Notes under the pieces: generated by a model | Told to the model about the DNA's origin: nothing | The model's input: the letters and a program-made list of their open reading frames with translations, nothing else | Databases searched by the model: none | Assembly: GCF_029626265.1 (NCBI RefSeq) | Contig: NZ_JARUBN010000001.1 | Location: forward strand, 3,348,001 to 3,412,000 | Source of the DNA: Micromonospora sp. WMMD1102 | GTDB lineage: Bacteria; Actinomycetota; Actinomycetes; Mycobacteriales; Micromonosporaceae | Reading direction: 5' to 3' | Length of the DNA: 64,000 nucleotides | Position numbers and translations under genes: made by a program | Part shown: positions 1 through 8,435 of the stretch, in pieces | Position numbering within the stretch: the stretch's first letter is position 1 | Layout of the letters: each line of letters starts with the position of its first letter

Positions 1-520
1 CGCGCTGGGCACCATCGAGGAGACCAGCCGGACGACCCTGCGCGAACTGCGCCGGTTGCTCGACGTGCTGCGTACCGACACCGAACCGGCCGCCGAACTG
101 TCCCCACAGCCGGGGCTGGCCGGCATCGAGGCGCTGGTGGAGCAGGTCCGGGAGGCCGGGCTGCCGGTGACCCTGCGGGTGGACGGCACACCTGGCCCGC
201 TGGACCCCGGGGTGGCGCTGACCGTCTTCCGGATCGTCCAGGAGGCGCTCACCAACACCCTCAAGCATGCCGGCGCGGCCACCGCCCAGGTCCGGCTGAG
301 CTTCGGGGTCTACTGGCTGATCGTCGAGATCGCCGACACCGGCCGGGGGCCGGCGCCGGGGAGTGGACGGCTGGGGCACGGCCTGGTGGGGATGCGGGAA
401 CGGATGGCCCTCTACGGTGGAACCCTCCGTACCGGTCCCCGTCCGGGCGGCGGCTACCGGGTGTACGCCAAGATGCCGATGGAGCAACTGGGCGCACCGA
501 TCGACAAGGGGGCCGCATGA
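1..520 (+). CDS. Sensor histidine kinase, NarL-partner type (C-terminal part only)
   Basis: The reading frame is open from the left edge (first full codon at 2), so the 5' part lies outside the window. The visible part holds the end of a HisKA_3 dimerisation region (TLRELRRLLDVLR) and the HATPase domain: N box EALTNTLKHAG, G1 box DTGRGP and G2 box GHGLVGMRERM. It would phosphorylate the response regulator that follows. The stop overlaps that gene's start by four bases (ATGA), showing translational coupling. The sensor input domain is not visible, so the signal is unknown. The adjacent ABC exporter suggests a role in export or envelope stress (inference). Confidence 0.93.
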   Translation, partial: ALGTIEETSRTTLRELRRLLDVLRTDTEPAAELSPQPGLAGIEALVEQVREAGLPVTLRVDGTPGPLDPGVALTVFRIVQEALTNTLKHAGAATAQVRLSFGVYWLIVEIADTGRGPAPGSGRLGHGLVGMRERMALYGGTLRTGPRPGGGYRVYAKMPMEQLGAPIDKGAA

Positions 521-1203
521 GTGACGGCAGGGACACCGGCCGGCCGGTACGCGTACTGCTCGCCGACGACCAGCCGCTGCTGCGCACCGGATTCCGGATG
601 GTGCTGGGCGCGGAGGACGACCTGGACATCGTCGGCGAGGCCGGTGACGGTGCGGAGGCGGTCGACCTGTCCCGGCGGCTGCTGCCCGACGTGGTGCTGA
701 TGGACATCCGGATGCCCCGGATGGACGGTGTGGCCGCCACCCGGGCGATCATCGACGCCCGGCTGCCGGTGCGGGTGCTCATCCTGACCACCTTCGACCT
801 CGACGAGTACGTGGTGGGCGCGCTCCGGGCCGGGGCGAGCGGCTTCCTGGCCAAGGACGTACCCGCCGAGGACCTGGTCACCGCGATCCGCACCGTCGCC
901 GCCGGTGAGGCGGTGGTGGCGCCCCGGATCCTCAAGCGGCTGCTGGACCGGTTCGCCGAGACGCTGCCCGACCCGGACGCCACCCCGCCCAAGGCGATCG
1001 GGGTACTCACCGAGCGGGAACGGGAGGTGCTGGTCCAGGTGGCGCGCGGGCTGTCGAACGCGGAGATCGCCCGGGTGCTCTCGGTGAGCGAGACGACGAT
1101 CAAGACCCATGTCGGGCACGTGCTTACCAAACTCGGCCTGCGTGACCGGGTGCAGGCGGTGGTGCTCGCCTACGAGACCGGGCTGGTCCGGCCCGGGGGG
1201 TGA
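517..1203 (+). CDS. NarL/LuxR-family DNA-binding response regulator
   Basis: 228 aa. The receiver domain has the acidic pair in LLADDQP (about D17, D18), the phospho-acceptor at D63 (VVLMDIRMP), the T of ILTTF and K of AKD. The C-terminal LuxR-type helix-turn-helix spans about residues 160-218 (LTEREREVLVQVARG, SETTIKTHVGHVLTKLG). Start is ATG at 517 inside the kinase stop. With the kinase it forms a two-component pair; such pairs next to MacB-like ABC transporters often control them. A 17-bp direct repeat in the next intergenic region is a candidate binding site. Confidence 0.95.
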   Translation: MSDGRDTGRPVRVLLADDQPLLRTGFRMVLGAEDDLDIVGEAGDGAEAVDLSRRLLPDVVLMDIRMPRMDGVAATRAIIDARLPVRVLILTTFDLDEYVVGALRAGASGFLAKDVPAEDLVTAIRTVAAGEAVVAPRILKRLLDRFAETLPDPDATPPKAIGVLTEREREVLVQVARGLSNAEIARVLSVSETTIKTHVGHVLTKLGLRDRVQAVVLAYETGLVRPGG

Positions 1204-1725
1204 CGGCGCAGGCGGGACCGGCCTCGGGGAGACCCCGGGGGCGGAGCCGTCCGGCAGGCGTAGCCGGGCGCCTCGGGTACCCCCCTTCGGAAGTAGGCCC
1301 CTGGGTCGGCACGGCGTACGACCCGCCGGGCGCGGAGTCGTCCGGCCGGAGGACGGGGCCGCCGCGCCGGGCGTACCCGAGAACCATCCCGGCGCACGAC
1401 GGCCCGGCGGATTTCCGCGCCTACCGTTGCAGTCAGGTAGGGCTACGGCGGTGGGTCGCACCGCCGGACGGAGGGGACGGCATGACCGCGATCACGGGGG
1501 CAGCGGAGCGGACCGGGTCGACATTCGACCGATCGACGCACAGCGCAAGCGGATCATGACAGACTGATACGACTCGGCCGCGGGGATCCCGAGCGCACGC
1601 CCGACCCGGGGATTCGACCTGCCGGGCGAAGCGTCCGGGAAACGGACCCGACGGGCGAGCGTTGCCGGACCGATCGGTGAGGATTGCCGACCCGCCCGGC
1701 CCGAGTGCCGGCTCGTCTATCGCGA

Positions 1726-1762
1726 TTAACGGCACCGACACACAGTTGACGGCACCGACACA
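1726..1762. repeat. 17-bp direct repeat, candidate response-regulator operator
   Basis: TTRACGGCACCGACACA occurs at 1726-1742 and 1746-1762 with one mismatch. The centre-to-centre distance is 20 bp, about two helical turns, which suits binding of a dimer pair to one face. It lies about 165 bp before the ABC transporter gene. The NarL-type regulator just upstream is the natural candidate ligand (inference). Confidence 0.55.
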
Positions 1763-1768
1763 TATCAG

Positions 1769-1784
1769 TCAGGGGCAACCCTGA
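1769..1784. promoter_or_regulatory. Small hairpin with GCAA tetraloop
   Basis: TCAGGG-GCAA-CCCTGA is a perfect 6-bp stem with a GNRA-type loop, seven bases after the direct repeat. It may lie in the 5' UTR of the transporter mRNA. Its function is unknown. Confidence 0.35.
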
Positions 1785-1926
1785 TTCGGTGTCAGGGCGG
1801 ACCCGCAGCGATTTTTCCGCGTCGAACTACGCCGCGGGACGGACGCCGGGATTGCCCGGGTCGCCGACGATGGATCCTGCCGGCCGGACCGTGTGGTCCG
1901 GTCGGACCAAGAATTTCTAGGGGGAG

Positions 1927-2700
1927 ATGTACGTGACCGCGACGGTAGCCCGAGATGCCCAGTTCGCCGCCCGGGCCAGCGACGTGTGGAAGGTGTACGG
2001 CAGCGGGGAGGCGCAGGTCGTCGCGCTGCGCGGCGTGAACGCGGAATTCGAGAAGGCCCGGTTCACCGCGATCATGGGACCGTCCGGATCCGGCAAGTCG
2101 ACACTGATGCACTGCCTCGCCGGGCTGGATTCGGTGACCCGGGGAACCATTCATATCGGCGACACCGCGGTCACCGGACTCGGTGACGCGGGTCTGACGA
2201 AACTGCGCCGGGACAAGGTCGGTTTCATCTTCCAGCAGTTCAACCTGCTGCCCACGCTGACGGCGCTGGAGAACATCCTGTTGCCGCTCTCGATCGCCGG
2301 GCGTAAACCCGACAAGGAATGGCTCGACACCGTCATCGACACCGTCGGGCTGCGGGACCGGCTGGGGCACCGCCCGGCCCAGCTCTCCGGCGGCCAGCAG
2401 CAGCGGGTGGCGTGCGCCCGCGCGCTCGCCTCCCGGCCCGAGGTGATCTTCGCCGACGAGCCGACCGGCAACCTGGACTCCCGGGCCGGTGCCGAGGTGC
2501 TCGGCTTCCTGCGCCGGTCCGTCGCCGAGTACGGGCAGACCATCGTGATGGTCACGCACGACCCGGTGGCCGCCTCGTACGCCGGCCGGGTCATCTTCCT
2601 CGCCGACGGCCAGATCGTCTCCGAGCTGATCGAGCCGACCCCGGAGACCGTGCTGGACACCATGAAGAAGCTCGACGGGCTTGCCGAGGCGGGGCTCTGA
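1927..2700 (+). CDS. ABC transporter ATP-binding protein, MacB/LolD-like
   Basis: 257 aa. Walker A GPSGSGKST at residues 51-59, Q-loop QQFNLLP near 103, signature LSGGQQQR at 153-160, Walker B VIFADEP at 173-179 and H-loop histidine at 211, so all catalytic elements are present. It powers the FtsX-type permease encoded next, with TGATG overlap. Two starts are possible: ATG 1927 sits directly on the GGGGGAG ribosome site, whereas GTG 1933 has ideal spacing of about 6 nt, so the true start may be 1933. Family members export lipoproteins, peptides or drugs; the substrate cannot be read from sequence. Confidence 0.95.
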   Translation: MYVTATVARDAQFAARASDVWKVYGSGEAQVVALRGVNAEFEKARFTAIMGPSGSGKSTLMHCLAGLDSVTRGTIHIGDTAVTGLGDAGLTKLRRDKVGFIFQQFNLLPTLTALENILLPLSIAGRKPDKEWLDTVIDTVGLRDRLGHRPAQLSGGQQQRVACARALASRPEVIFADEPTGNLDSRAGAEVLGFLRRSVAEYGQTIVMVTHDPVAASYAGRVIFLADGQIVSELIEPTPETVLDTMKKLDGLAEAGL

Positions 2701-5249
2701 TGCTGCGCGCGACCCTGAAGAGCCTGCTCGCCCGCAAGATACGGCTGGTCCTCTCCGGCCTGGCCGTCGTGCTCGGCGTGATGTTCGTCTCCGGCGCCTT
2801 CGTCCTCACCGACACCCTGGCCCGGTCCTTCGACACCGTCTTCAGCGACGCGTACGCCGGCACCGACGTCGGCGTCAGCGCCAAGCCGAAGATCGACGTC
2901 AGCGAGATGGAGGGAATGGAGGTCGCCGCCACCTTCCCGGCCAGCGCCCTGGAGCAGGTCCGCAAGGTCGACGGGGTGGCCGAGGCCACCGGGTTCGCCA
3001 CCGCCGACGGCGCCCGGGTGATCGGCAGCAACGGCAAGGTGCTGACCTCCGTCGGGCCGCCCCAGCTCGGCACCAACTGGACCGGCGAGAGCGGTCAGCT
3101 CGAACTGCGCGAAGGCCGCGGCCCGACCGCCGACAGCGAGATCGCCGTCAACGGGGCCGTGGCCAAGGCGGCCAAGATCACCGTCGGCGACCGGGTCGGG
3201 GTGCTCACGCTGCAACCGAAGCGCGAGTTCACCGTGGTCGGGGTCTTCGGCTACAGCAACGACCGGGACAGCCTCGGCGGCGCCCAGGAGGTGGCGTTCA
3301 CCGAGCGGGTCGCCCAGGAGGTGATGCTCGGCCAGCCCGGCGTCTTCTCCGAGCTGAGCGTCAAGGCCGCCGACGGGGTCGACCCGGCCGACCTGCGCGA
3401 CGACATCACCGCCGCGCTCGGCGACGGCTATGTGGTGAAGACCGGCGAACAGCTCTCCGCGGACGCCTCCGCCGGGCTCAAGGATGGCCTCGCCTTCTTC
3501 AACAACATCCTGCTCGGCTTCGCCGGTGTCGCCCTCTTCGTCGGCATCTTCCTGATCCTCAACACCTTCTCGATCATCGTCGCCCAGCGGACCAAGGAAC
3601 TCGCGCTGCTCCGGGCGATCGGCGCCGGCCGCCGCCAGGTGATCGGCTCGGTGCTGGTCGAGGCGGTCGCGATCGGCCTGGTCGCCTCGGTACTCGGGCT
3701 CGGCGCCGGGATCGGCGTCGGCGCGCTGCTGGCGTACGTCTTCGGGCAGACCGCCGGTGGGCTGCAACTGGCCGGGCTGGGCGTACCACCGGCGGCGGTG
3801 ATCAGCTCCTTCGCGGTCGGCCTGGTCGTCACGGTCGTCGCGGCGGTGCTCCCGGCGATGCGGGCCGCCCGGATCCCTCCGGTGGCCGCCATGCAGGACG
3901 TGGCGACGCCGGACCGGCCGCTGACCAAGATCTCGGTCGCCGGTGCTGTGGTGACGGCACTCGGCGGCACCCTGATGGCGCTGGGCCTGAGCGGCAGCGC
4001 CGGAGACAACACCCTGCCGGCCATCCTCGGCGGCGTGCTGCTGTCGTTCGTCGGGGTGGCGCTGCTGACCCCGCTGATCAGCCGTCCGGTGGTCGGGCTG
4101 CTCGGCCGGCTCTTCTCCTGGTCGGTGCCGGGCAAGCTGGGCCGGTTGAACTCGGGCCGCAACCCGCGCCGGACCGCGATCACCGCCGCCGCGCTGATGG
4201 TCGGCATCGCCCTGGTCACCGGCGTGACGGTGATCCTCGACTCGGCCAAGAGCAGCATCACCGAGCTGGCCGAGGACACCATCCAGGCCGAACTGGTGAT
4301 CTCCGGGGCGCAGACCGGTGCCCGGCCGCCGAGCTTCGACCCGGCGGTACTGGACCGGGCCGCCGAACTGCCCGGAGTGGCGATGGTCGCCGGGCTGTAC
4401 GCCGACCGGGCGATAATCGGCGACAAGCAGGGCTGGGTCACCGCGACCAGCAACGTCCCGGCGCTGCGGGAGATCTACCGGGCCACCCCGACCGCCGGCA
4501 GCATCGACACGCTCGGCCCGAACCAGCTCATGGTCGACTCCGGGACCGCCAAGGAGCGGGGCCTCTCGGTCGGGTCCACAGTGCCGGTCCAGCTGTCCCG
4601 GGGCGAGGCCCGGACCTACACGGTGACCGGGATCTACGCCGAGTCGGAGCTGTTCGGCGGGTTCCTGGTGCCGGCGTCGGCGGCGGTCGACTTCGCGGTG
4701 CCGCAGCCGTCCCAGGCATACCTGAAGCTGGCGCCGGGCGCCACGGTGGACCAGGTGATGCCCCGGGTCGAGACGCTGCTCGCGGACAGCCCCGAGGTGT
4801 CGGTCGCCGACCGGGCCGACTTCATCGAGCAGCAGACCAGCCAGCTCGACGGCCTGCTGACGATGATCCAGATCCTGCTGGCGCTGGCGATCGTGATCGC
4901 CGTACTCGGCATCGTGAACACGCTGGCCCTGTCGGTGCTGGAACGTACCCGGGAGTTGGGTCTGCTCCGGGCGATCGGGCTGCGACGGGGGCAGACCATG
5001 CGGATGATCACCGTCGAGGCGGTGGTGATCTCGGTCTTCGGTGCCCTGCTCGGGGTGGCGGTCGGCGCCGGGCTCGGTGCCGCAGTGGTCCGGGCGCTGC
5101 GTGAGGACGGCATCACGAACCTGGTGCTGCCGTGGACCGAGATGGGTGTCTTCCTGGGTCTGGCGGCCGTGGTCGGTGTGGTCGCGGCGGTACTGCCGGC
5201 GATCCGGGCGGCCCGGCTGAACGTGCTCGGCGCGATCGCGCACGAGTAG
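2700..5249 (+). CDS. ABC transporter permease, FtsX-like (two FtsX domains)
   Basis: 849 aa. ATG at 2700 overlaps the ATPase stop by one base (TGATG). Layout: one N-terminal transmembrane helix (about 14-34), a MacB-type periplasmic-core-like extracellular domain, three helices near 260-400 ending in a PAMRAARIPP motif, a central pair of hydrophobic segments, a second extracellular domain, then three C-terminal helices ending with PAIRAARLNV. This duplicated arrangement is typical of actinobacterial 800-850 aa permeases that work as one long chain with one small ATPase. It lies in the cytoplasmic membrane. Substrate is unknown. Confidence 0.93.
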   Translation: MLRATLKSLLARKIRLVLSGLAVVLGVMFVSGAFVLTDTLARSFDTVFSDAYAGTDVGVSAKPKIDVSEMEGMEVAATFPASALEQVRKVDGVAEATGFATADGARVIGSNGKVLTSVGPPQLGTNWTGESGQLELREGRGPTADSEIAVNGAVAKAAKITVGDRVGVLTLQPKREFTVVGVFGYSNDRDSLGGAQEVAFTERVAQEVMLGQPGVFSELSVKAADGVDPADLRDDITAALGDGYVVKTGEQLSADASAGLKDGLAFFNNILLGFAGVALFVGIFLILNTFSIIVAQRTKELALLRAIGAGRRQVIGSVLVEAVAIGLVASVLGLGAGIGVGALLAYVFGQTAGGLQLAGLGVPPAAVISSFAVGLVVTVVAAVLPAMRAARIPPVAAMQDVATPDRPLTKISVAGAVVTALGGTLMALGLSGSAGDNTLPAILGGVLLSFVGVALLTPLISRPVVGLLGRLFSWSVPGKLGRLNSGRNPRRTAITAAALMVGIALVTGVTVILDSAKSSITELAEDTIQAELVISGAQTGARPPSFDPAVLDRAAELPGVAMVAGLYADRAIIGDKQGWVTATSNVPALREIYRATPTAGSIDTLGPNQLMVDSGTAKERGLSVGSTVPVQLSRGEARTYTVTGIYAESELFGGFLVPASAAVDFAVPQPSQAYLKLAPGATVDQVMPRVETLLADSPEVSVADRADFIEQQTSQLDGLLTMIQILLALAIVIAVLGIVNTLALSVLERTRELGLLRAIGLRRGQTMRMITVEAVVISVFGALLGVAVGAGLGAAVVRALREDGITNLVLPWTEMGVFLGLAAVVGVVAAVLPAIRAARLNVLGAIAHE

Positions 5250-5290
5250 CGGACCGGCCCGCGGCCCTGGGGGTGGCCGTGGGCGGCAGG

Positions 5291-5326
5291 GCCGGGGGCG
5301 GCGTCGGGACGGGCGCCGCCCCCGGC
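5291..5326. terminator. Strong GC hairpin after the ABC permease gene
   Basis: A perfect 13-bp stem (5291-5303 with 5314-5326) and 10-nt loop, 41 bp after the stop codon. There is no T-run, as is usual in actinobacteria. It lies between convergent genes, so it may serve both strands. Confidence 0.7.
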
Positions 5327-5402
5327 CGCGTCCCGGTCCGGCCACGTCCCGGTTCGGTTGTGCGGCGGTACGGTCAGACCGCCTCTGAGCCGTTTCCGTC
5401 CG

Positions 5403-5459
5403 GGCCGGTCGTGCGCCAGGCCGGCCGTATGCCAGGCCGGTCGTGCACCAGGCCGGCCG
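5403..5459. repeat. 25-bp direct repeat, 32-bp period
   Basis: Units at 5403-5427 and 5435-5459 differ at one base. They sit between the permease terminator and the 3' end of the HAD gene. They look like a local duplication; no function is evident. Confidence 0.6.
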
Positions 5460-5470
5460 CGCTCCGGGCG

Positions 5471-6148
5471 TCAGCGGGACAGGTCGAGCGGCGAGAGCAG
5501 GCCGGCGAGCAGGTCCAGGTCGACTCCGGCCAGCGTCTCCAGCAGGCGTACACCGTCGGCCGGGTCGATCGGCACCGCGTGCGGCACGGCGAGTACGGCG
5601 GCACCCGCGGCGAGCGCACTCGCGACCCCTGCCGGCGAGTCCTCGATCGCCACGCACCGGGCGATCGGCACGCCCAGCAGCCGGGCCGCCGTCAGGTACG
5701 GCTCCGGGTCCGGCTTCGTCGCGGCCACCTCGTCGCCGCAGACCACCACGTCGAAGGTGTCCCGGCCCAGCGTCTCCAGCGCGATCTCCACCACCGCCCG
5801 ACGGGTCGAGGTGACCAGGGCGGCCGGTACCGCGGCGGCGCGTACCGCCGTGACCAGGGCCAGCGCGCCCGGTCGCCACCGCAGGTCGCTCAGGAACAGC
5901 TCGCCGACCCGCCGGTCGACCCAGGCGGCGCTGACCGCCGGGTCCCGCCAGGTCTGCCCGAGGTCGGTGTGCAGGATCCGCATCGACACGGTCATGTCGG
6001 TGCCGACCATGGCGAGCCGGGCGGCCTCGGAGAGGGTGCCGCCGTAGTGCGCGGCGAGTTCCTGGAGCCCGATGTCCCACAACCGCTCGCTGTCCACGAG
6101 CGTGCCGTCCATGTCGAAGAGCACTGCGGCGGGATGCTGGCTGTTCAG
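5471..6148 (-). CDS. HAD-superfamily hydrolase (phosphatase, beta-PGM-like)
   Basis: About 225 aa. Motif I FDMDGTLVDSE has the nucleophile Asp at about residue 12, motif II is TSTRR, and motif III is the lysine of ATKPDPE followed by AIEDSPAGV, which supplies Mg-binding acids. The cap is the small helical type of beta-phosphoglucomutase or sugar-phosphate phosphatases. The start is uncertain. A CTG at 6148 follows GGAGG with 5 nt spacing and gives a typical length; the nearest conventional start is GTG at 6217 (248 aa), but the extra stretch has weaker GC bias at third positions. The substrate is not predictable. Confidence 0.88.
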   Translation of the reverse strand: MNSQHPAAVLFDMDGTLVDSERLWDIGLQELAAHYGGTLSEAARLAMVGTDMTVSMRILHTDLGQTWRDPAVSAAWVDRRVGELFLSDLRWRPGALALVTAVRAAAVPAALVTSTRRAVVEIALETLGRDTFDVVVCGDEVAATKPDPEPYLTAARLLGVPIARCVAIEDSPAGVASALAAGAAVLAVPHAVPIDPADGVRLLETLAGVDLDLLAGLLSPLDLSR

Positions 6149-6297
6149 GACTTCCTCCCGGATCTGACGCGAGTTGCCGCTCCCGATCGTGCCAACGCCG
6201 TCCGACGATCCCGGCACACCGGCCGGCAAGTGTGGCGGACGCCTCAGTCCGCCGACCGGCGGCGGGCAGCGGTCGACCGGCGTCGGGAAGCGAGGCG

Positions 6298-7029
6298 TCA
6301 GCCCAGTTCGCAGGCGTCCAGTGAGCGTTCGTAACCGCCGAAGAACGCGTCGGTGCGCTGCTCCGCCGTGCCGTGCGCCCCCTCGGCGAACCACGGCTGG
6401 CCCGGGTCGTCGGCAACCGCCCGCAGCCCGGCGGCCAGCTCGTCGAGGTCGCCGTCCTCGATCGTCAGCGCCCGGGACCGCACCGAGTCCCCGAGGTACG
6501 CCCCGGCCATGCAGTCGGCCTGCAACTCCTGCTGGATGGTGAAGTCGTACCGGATGCCGAGTCGCACCTGCACGCCGTGCGCGTACTCGTGCCCGAGCAG
6601 GTAGAAGAGGAAGGCGTCGCCGACCTGCCGGAACGCGGCGACCGCCCAGTTGACGTCGTAGGCGATGAAGTCGCCGGCCGAACAGTAGACGGCGTTGTTG
6701 CGCGGCAGTGGCTGGCCGGCGCAGCCGATCTCACCCTCCCGCTGGTAGGCGGCGATCCGCCGGATCGGCTGGAACCGCTCCCCCGACGCCTCGAAGCGCT
6801 CCGTCCAGTACTCCTCGGCGACCCGTACCGCACCGGTGATGTCGCGCTGGAACTCGTCGACGGTCATCGTGCCGTCCGCCTCGGCGCTTCCGCCCGGCGT
6901 ATCCGGCCCGCCCGGTGCCGGACCGCCCTCCCCGCCGTCGCCACCGGCGAAGCAGGCGGCCGCGACGACGAGCGTCACGCCCAGCGCGAGGAGCCGCCCG
7001 AGTCGGTCGGTACGGCGCAACGGACGCAT
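6298..7029 (-). CDS. Neutral zinc metallopeptidase lipoprotein, YpfJ-like
   Basis: 243 aa from ATG 7029, chosen because GGGAGGGG lies 7 nt upstream; longer in-frame extensions would bury the signal peptide. An N-terminal basic stretch and hydrophobic core end in a lipobox (VAAACF), so export and lipid anchoring are expected. The zinc motif is HEYAH, followed by the family's ELQADCMAGAYLGD segment carrying the third ligand. An acidic-proline-glycine linker follows the lipid Cys. It is probably an extracytoplasmic protease of unknown target. It is transcribed away from the next plus-strand gene. Confidence 0.88.
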   Translation of the reverse strand: MRPLRRTDRLGRLLALGVTLVVAAACFAGGDGGEGGPAPGGPDTPGGSAEADGTMTVDEFQRDITGAVRVAEEYWTERFEASGERFQPIRRIAAYQREGEIGCAGQPLPRNNAVYCSAGDFIAYDVNWAVAAFRQVGDAFLFYLLGHEYAHGVQVRLGIRYDFTIQQELQADCMAGAYLGDSVRSRALTIEDGDLDELAAGLRAVADDPGQPWFAEGAHGTAEQRTDAFFGGYERSLDACELG

Positions 7030-7214
7030 CACGGCCCCTCCCACTGGACACCGGAACAGAAACACTTCCCAGGGTGGCGACCGGGTCAAACCCCGTGCCG
7101 GCCGGCCGGAGGCCCGAAGCCGTCTCCGCCGGACCGGCGCCCCCGACCCGAGAGCGGGCGCATTTCCCGCGTTCGCGTGAGGTTGTGGCGCCGGTTACCG
7201 GCAAGACCGCAGGC

Positions 7215-7562
7215 GTGACGACGACCGACGCTGCCGTACCACCGATCCCGGACCGCCCGGTCCGGTGCCGCCGTGGCGGGCCCGGTGCCGGTCCGGCCGC
7301 GCCGGCGGCCGGAGTTCCGACGATCGTCCCGCTGGCCCGGACCCCGCGCAACCTCGGCGCCCTCGCCCTGCTGACCGTCGCCGCCGCACCCGGCGACACA
7401 CCAGTGTGGACAGTGCTGGTGCTGGTCCTGACCTGTGTCGCGATCCCACTCGCCGTCGGCCTGGACGGCGGCCCCGGGCTGGTCCGGACGCTGCTGCTCG
7501 GCGTCACCGCCACCCGAACCCGAACGACCGATCACCGGCAACGAGAGGAGAAACCGGTATGA
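7215..7562 (+). CDS. Small membrane protein of unknown function
   Basis: 115 aa from GTG 7215. The first 45 residues are Pro/Ala/Gly-rich; two hydrophobic stretches follow (LGALALLTVAAA and VWTVLVLVLTCVAIPLAV), then a basic C-terminus. I do not recognise a family. Its stop overlaps the start of the oxalate decarboxylase remnant (ATGA), so the two were one transcription unit. The start lacks a strong ribosome site, and this ORF may itself be a relic. Confidence 0.45.
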   Translation: MTTTDAAVPPIPDRPVRCRRGGPGAGPAAPAAGVPTIVPLARTPRNLGALALLTVAAAPGDTPVWTVLVLVLTCVAIPLAVGLDGGPGLVRTLLLGVTATRTRTTDHRQREEKPV

Positions 7563-8337
7563 ACCGAATATCGCCGAACGACAGGCCCCAGCCCGAGCGT
7601 GACGGCGAGGGCTGGATCGACGTCGGGCCCCGCAACGTGGAGCTGGACCTACAGAACCTGGACCTGCTGGTACCGCCGCCGACCGACCGGGGCACGGTGC
7701 CCAACCTGAAGTTCTCGTTCTCCAACGCACACACCCGGATCGAGCGGGGCGGCTGGACCCGCGAGGTGACCCAGCGCGAACTGCCGATCGCCACAACGCT
7801 CAGCGGTGTCGACATGGCCCTCGAACCCGGCGCCTACCGGGAACTGCACTGGCACCAACAGGCCGAGTGGGGGTACGTGCTGACCGGCAGCTGCCGGATC
7901 GGCGCCGTCGACCAGGAGGGACGCAACTTCCTCGACGGGGTCGAGCAGCTCGCCGACCTGCCGGAGAAGGAGAAGTACATCTTCCCCGGCCAGGTGCCGC
8001 CGCCGCTGGACGCCGACCGGGTGGTCAGCCCCACCGGCGACGTGCCACGCACCTTCAAGCACCGGCTGCACGCCCAGGCACCGGAACGCTTCGACGGCGG
8101 CACGGTACGGATCGCCGACGTGACGAACTTCGCCGCCGCGACCACCATCTGCGCGGCCCTGGTGGAGGTCGAGCCGGGCGCGATGCGCGAACTGCACTGG
8201 CACCCCACCGACGACGAGTGGCAGTACTACATCTCGGGCAGCGGCCGGATGGGCGTCTTCGCCAGCTCCGGGGTGAACCGCACCTTCGACTACCGGTCCG
8301 GGGACGTCGGCTACGTGCCGTTCGCGTACGGGCAAGG
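7559..8337 (+). pseudogene. Oxalate decarboxylase-type bicupin, internally deleted and 3' truncated
   Basis: The ATG at 7559 follows GAGGAG at good spacing. Cupin 1 begins normally (MALEPGAYRELHWH with metal ligands), but after NFLDGV the text jumps to LADLPEKEKYIFPGQVPPPL. The stretch that normally holds the last ligand and the inter-domain linker (WYFPPG...HSIQG through LTDW...PK), roughly 65 residues, is missing in frame. Cupin 2 runs through VEVEPGAMRELHWHP and FDYRSGDVGYVPFAYG, then changes abruptly near 8337, losing the final strands and C-terminal helix. Reading continues open only as the mirror of the opposite gene. It is unlikely to be active. Confidence 0.75.
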
Positions 8338-8435
8338 ACCGGCCGGGCCGACGTGGTCCGCAACGACGCCACCGCCCCGCCCAGGAGTTCCGGATCCCGC
8401 TGCACCAGTCCGGCGACGTGCTGCGCGACGCCCCA

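Larger units (their letters stand above)
1204..1926. other. Long intergenic region upstream of the ABC transporter
   Basis: 723 bp without a convincing gene. Reading frames here have no homology-like features and no good Shine-Dalgarno start. The right part holds a direct repeat (1726-1762) and a small hairpin with a GCAA loop (1769-1784), listed separately. The left part (1204-1480) shows nothing I can name. Confidence 0.6.

Noticed and set aside
2151..6416. Very long minus-strand open frame (1421 codons) opposite the ABC permease
   Set aside because: Mirror of a strongly biased GC-rich gene; composition is His/Arg/Gly-rich without domains, while the plus strand encodes a complete FtsX permease.
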